A stretch of DNA of 64,000 bases from Ornithodoros turicata (taxonomy: Eukaryota; Arthropoda; Arachnida; Ixodida; Argasidae). The stretch is taken from contig NC_088201.1 in the NCBI RefSeq assembly GCF_037126465.1, positions 80,752,273-80,816,272 on the forward strand, in the 5' to 3' direction. The position numbers were made by a program, and so were the translations under genes. Shown here piece after piece: positions 62,888 to 64,000 of this stretch (within the stretch, counting starts at the first letter, position 1; every line of letters begins with the position of its first letter). The notes beneath the pieces were generated by a model, which made no database searches, was not told the DNA's origin, and saw only the letters and a program-made list of their open reading frames with translations.

Positions 62888-63329
62888 CGCCTAAGACGGA
62901 ATCGAACAAGCTACATGTCCCCACCAAGTCTTCTGAGCGACTCCCGTTGTCTCATCTACTTAGCCCCTTACGATGCGTTCAGAATACATATGTTACCTCT
63001 CACCCCGGTGCCAGACGAGACAAGACAAAAATACAAAACATACAATACCGCAAACATAGGTTTAGCTAGCCACAACATGCCCGGAATCCCCAAATTTATT
63101 GCTGCCACAGTTTGTCTCGGACGTCTGGGAAAAACAACCCGAGGCGAATAACCTGACACCTTGGACGCGTCTGTGTATGACTTCCAGGTCGCTTTCGACC
63201 ACCATGGGTGTGATTCTCCGGTCGTTCCCCCCATCCACGGTTACTCAGTTTATTTGTTTACAGTTTATTTACAGTTACTCAGTTAAACCAAGTAAATTAT
63301 CTCCCTTTACGTAAGGCGGCTGGCTGTGT
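62888..63329. other. No recognised gene
   Basis: Open frames on both strands lack known motifs. The TTTATTTGTTTACAGTTTATT area near 63250 has a small direct repeat. Confidence 0.3.
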
Positions 63330-63339
63330 TTTGTGACAA

Positions 63340-63525
63340 AGTTGGAGTTTGATAATTCACACCAAATTCGGTGTAAACTGAGTAGGATGTAAGAATCTAC
63401 ACCCTTTAGAAGGGTGTAAATTGAAATATTTCGTACACCTCTTGTGGCGTAAAGTTGGTGTTTGATAACTTACACCGGTCCTGGTGTAAAAGCAGTGGGG
63501 TGTAAGGAATTACACCCTTTAGATG
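63340..63525. mobile_element. Palindrome-rich MITE-like element (ACACCCTTTAG...GGGTGTA)
   Basis: TACACCCTTTAGAAGGGTGTA at 63400-63420 and related TTACACC/GGTGTAA words recur six or more times. Same design as 11500-11717, with the same ACACCC core. Termini not fixed. Confidence 0.45.
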
Positions 63526-64000
63526 CATGGGCCGATGGTGATCTGCGCTTCAACTGCAAGGATGGGTACACTCAAGAGCCATCACAAGAAGCTGTGTTGC
63601 ATAGCTTTAATAATGTCTGAATAATAATGTTTCCATAATGTTTTAATAATGTTCATATTGATACGTATTAATATGCACGTTAGAGGGCGATCCATTGTCA
63701 CAATAAAATGTGTCACTGCTGGTATGCTATTGCTTCACATTTTTTATTTCAGCTCCACACGCAGTAACATTATTAGTAAGCTGTATGACTCACTCCTTTC
63801 ATTGTGTGCGCAAGCGGCCTTGTATGGAGTCTTGTAATATTATAATGAATTTGAGGAACTGCAATGCACAGCTTACAGGAGTGCTGAAAACTGAATGCAA
63901 TTTTTTGTTTTGTCTTGAGTACTGTTTCTTTCTTTTCTGCTGTTGCTAGCATGAACTTTTACAGCTACAATGATACCTCATTTCCATTTTAAGCCAGAAG
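63526..64000. other. Right edge of window, no gene seen
   Basis: AT-rich; ATAATGTTTn words repeat three times at 63618-63655. No supported coding. Confidence 0.3.

Overview
The window is a eukaryotic, repeat-dominated stretch of an arthropod genome. I infer a tick or another chelicerate from the mixture of elements: a tRNA-Leu-headed SINE, GIY-YIG Penelope elements, PIF/Harbinger, hAT, mariner, P-like and Maverick/Polinton relics, and several LINE lineages. No marker gene fixes the species. I found no intact single-copy host gene. Almost everything recognisable is a mobile element, usually broken and often nested in another one.

Layout. 1-2815: tandem array of about 481-bp units, each with a tRNA-Leu(CAG) head, a body and an AATAAA/A-rich tail, partly in an A-B-A-B higher-order pattern. 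2816-4668: 3' part of a Tx1/L1-like LINE split by a TIR element with a 3-bp target duplication; its A-tail runs straight into another tRNA-Leu head. 4724-6046: no clear gene. 6047-11129 (minus): Ty3/gypsy-type retrotransposon with 76-bp LTRs, a tRNA-Ala primer site, gag and pol in -1 overlap with a GGGAAAC slip site, and a damaged integrase. 11130-14466: palindromic MITE, SINE copy, RNase H-bearing LINE and a Tx1/L1-like RT fragment.

14467-22960: probable PIF/Harbinger pair, a spliced MADF/BESS-like gene (plus) facing a five-exon DDE transposase gene (minus). Between them lie a 240-bp near-perfect foldback, a TIR element and a 5'-truncated Penelope element with a possible decayed hammerhead. 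23985-28276 and 56186-60325: two decayed copies of one Maverick/Polinton (capsid-like gene and adenain-type protease on plus, protein-primed DNA polymerase B on minus). Comparing them exposes later insertions as filled versus empty sites. 31277-32405, 40525-41398 and 44106-46370: three hAT-type elements with 8-bp duplications and element-specific palindromic repeats near their ends. 34283-42958 (minus): pieces of an uncharacterised multi-exon protein family. 46379-47130: 5'-truncated mariner. 48145-48780: a LINE tail with an inverted duplication. 49542-53118 (minus): P/THAP9-like transposase whose centre is replaced by a palindrome-rich element. 60700-64000: LINE remnant, half of another AAACGTTT-type hAT, and a possible solo LTR.

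The genes do not form a host pathway. Functional pairings are within elements: gag with pol, MADF protein with Harbinger transposase, capsid-like protein with protease and polymerase. The strongest leads are the tandem SINE array, the long foldbacks, and the recurring design of non-autonomous elements whose ends carry private palindromes.
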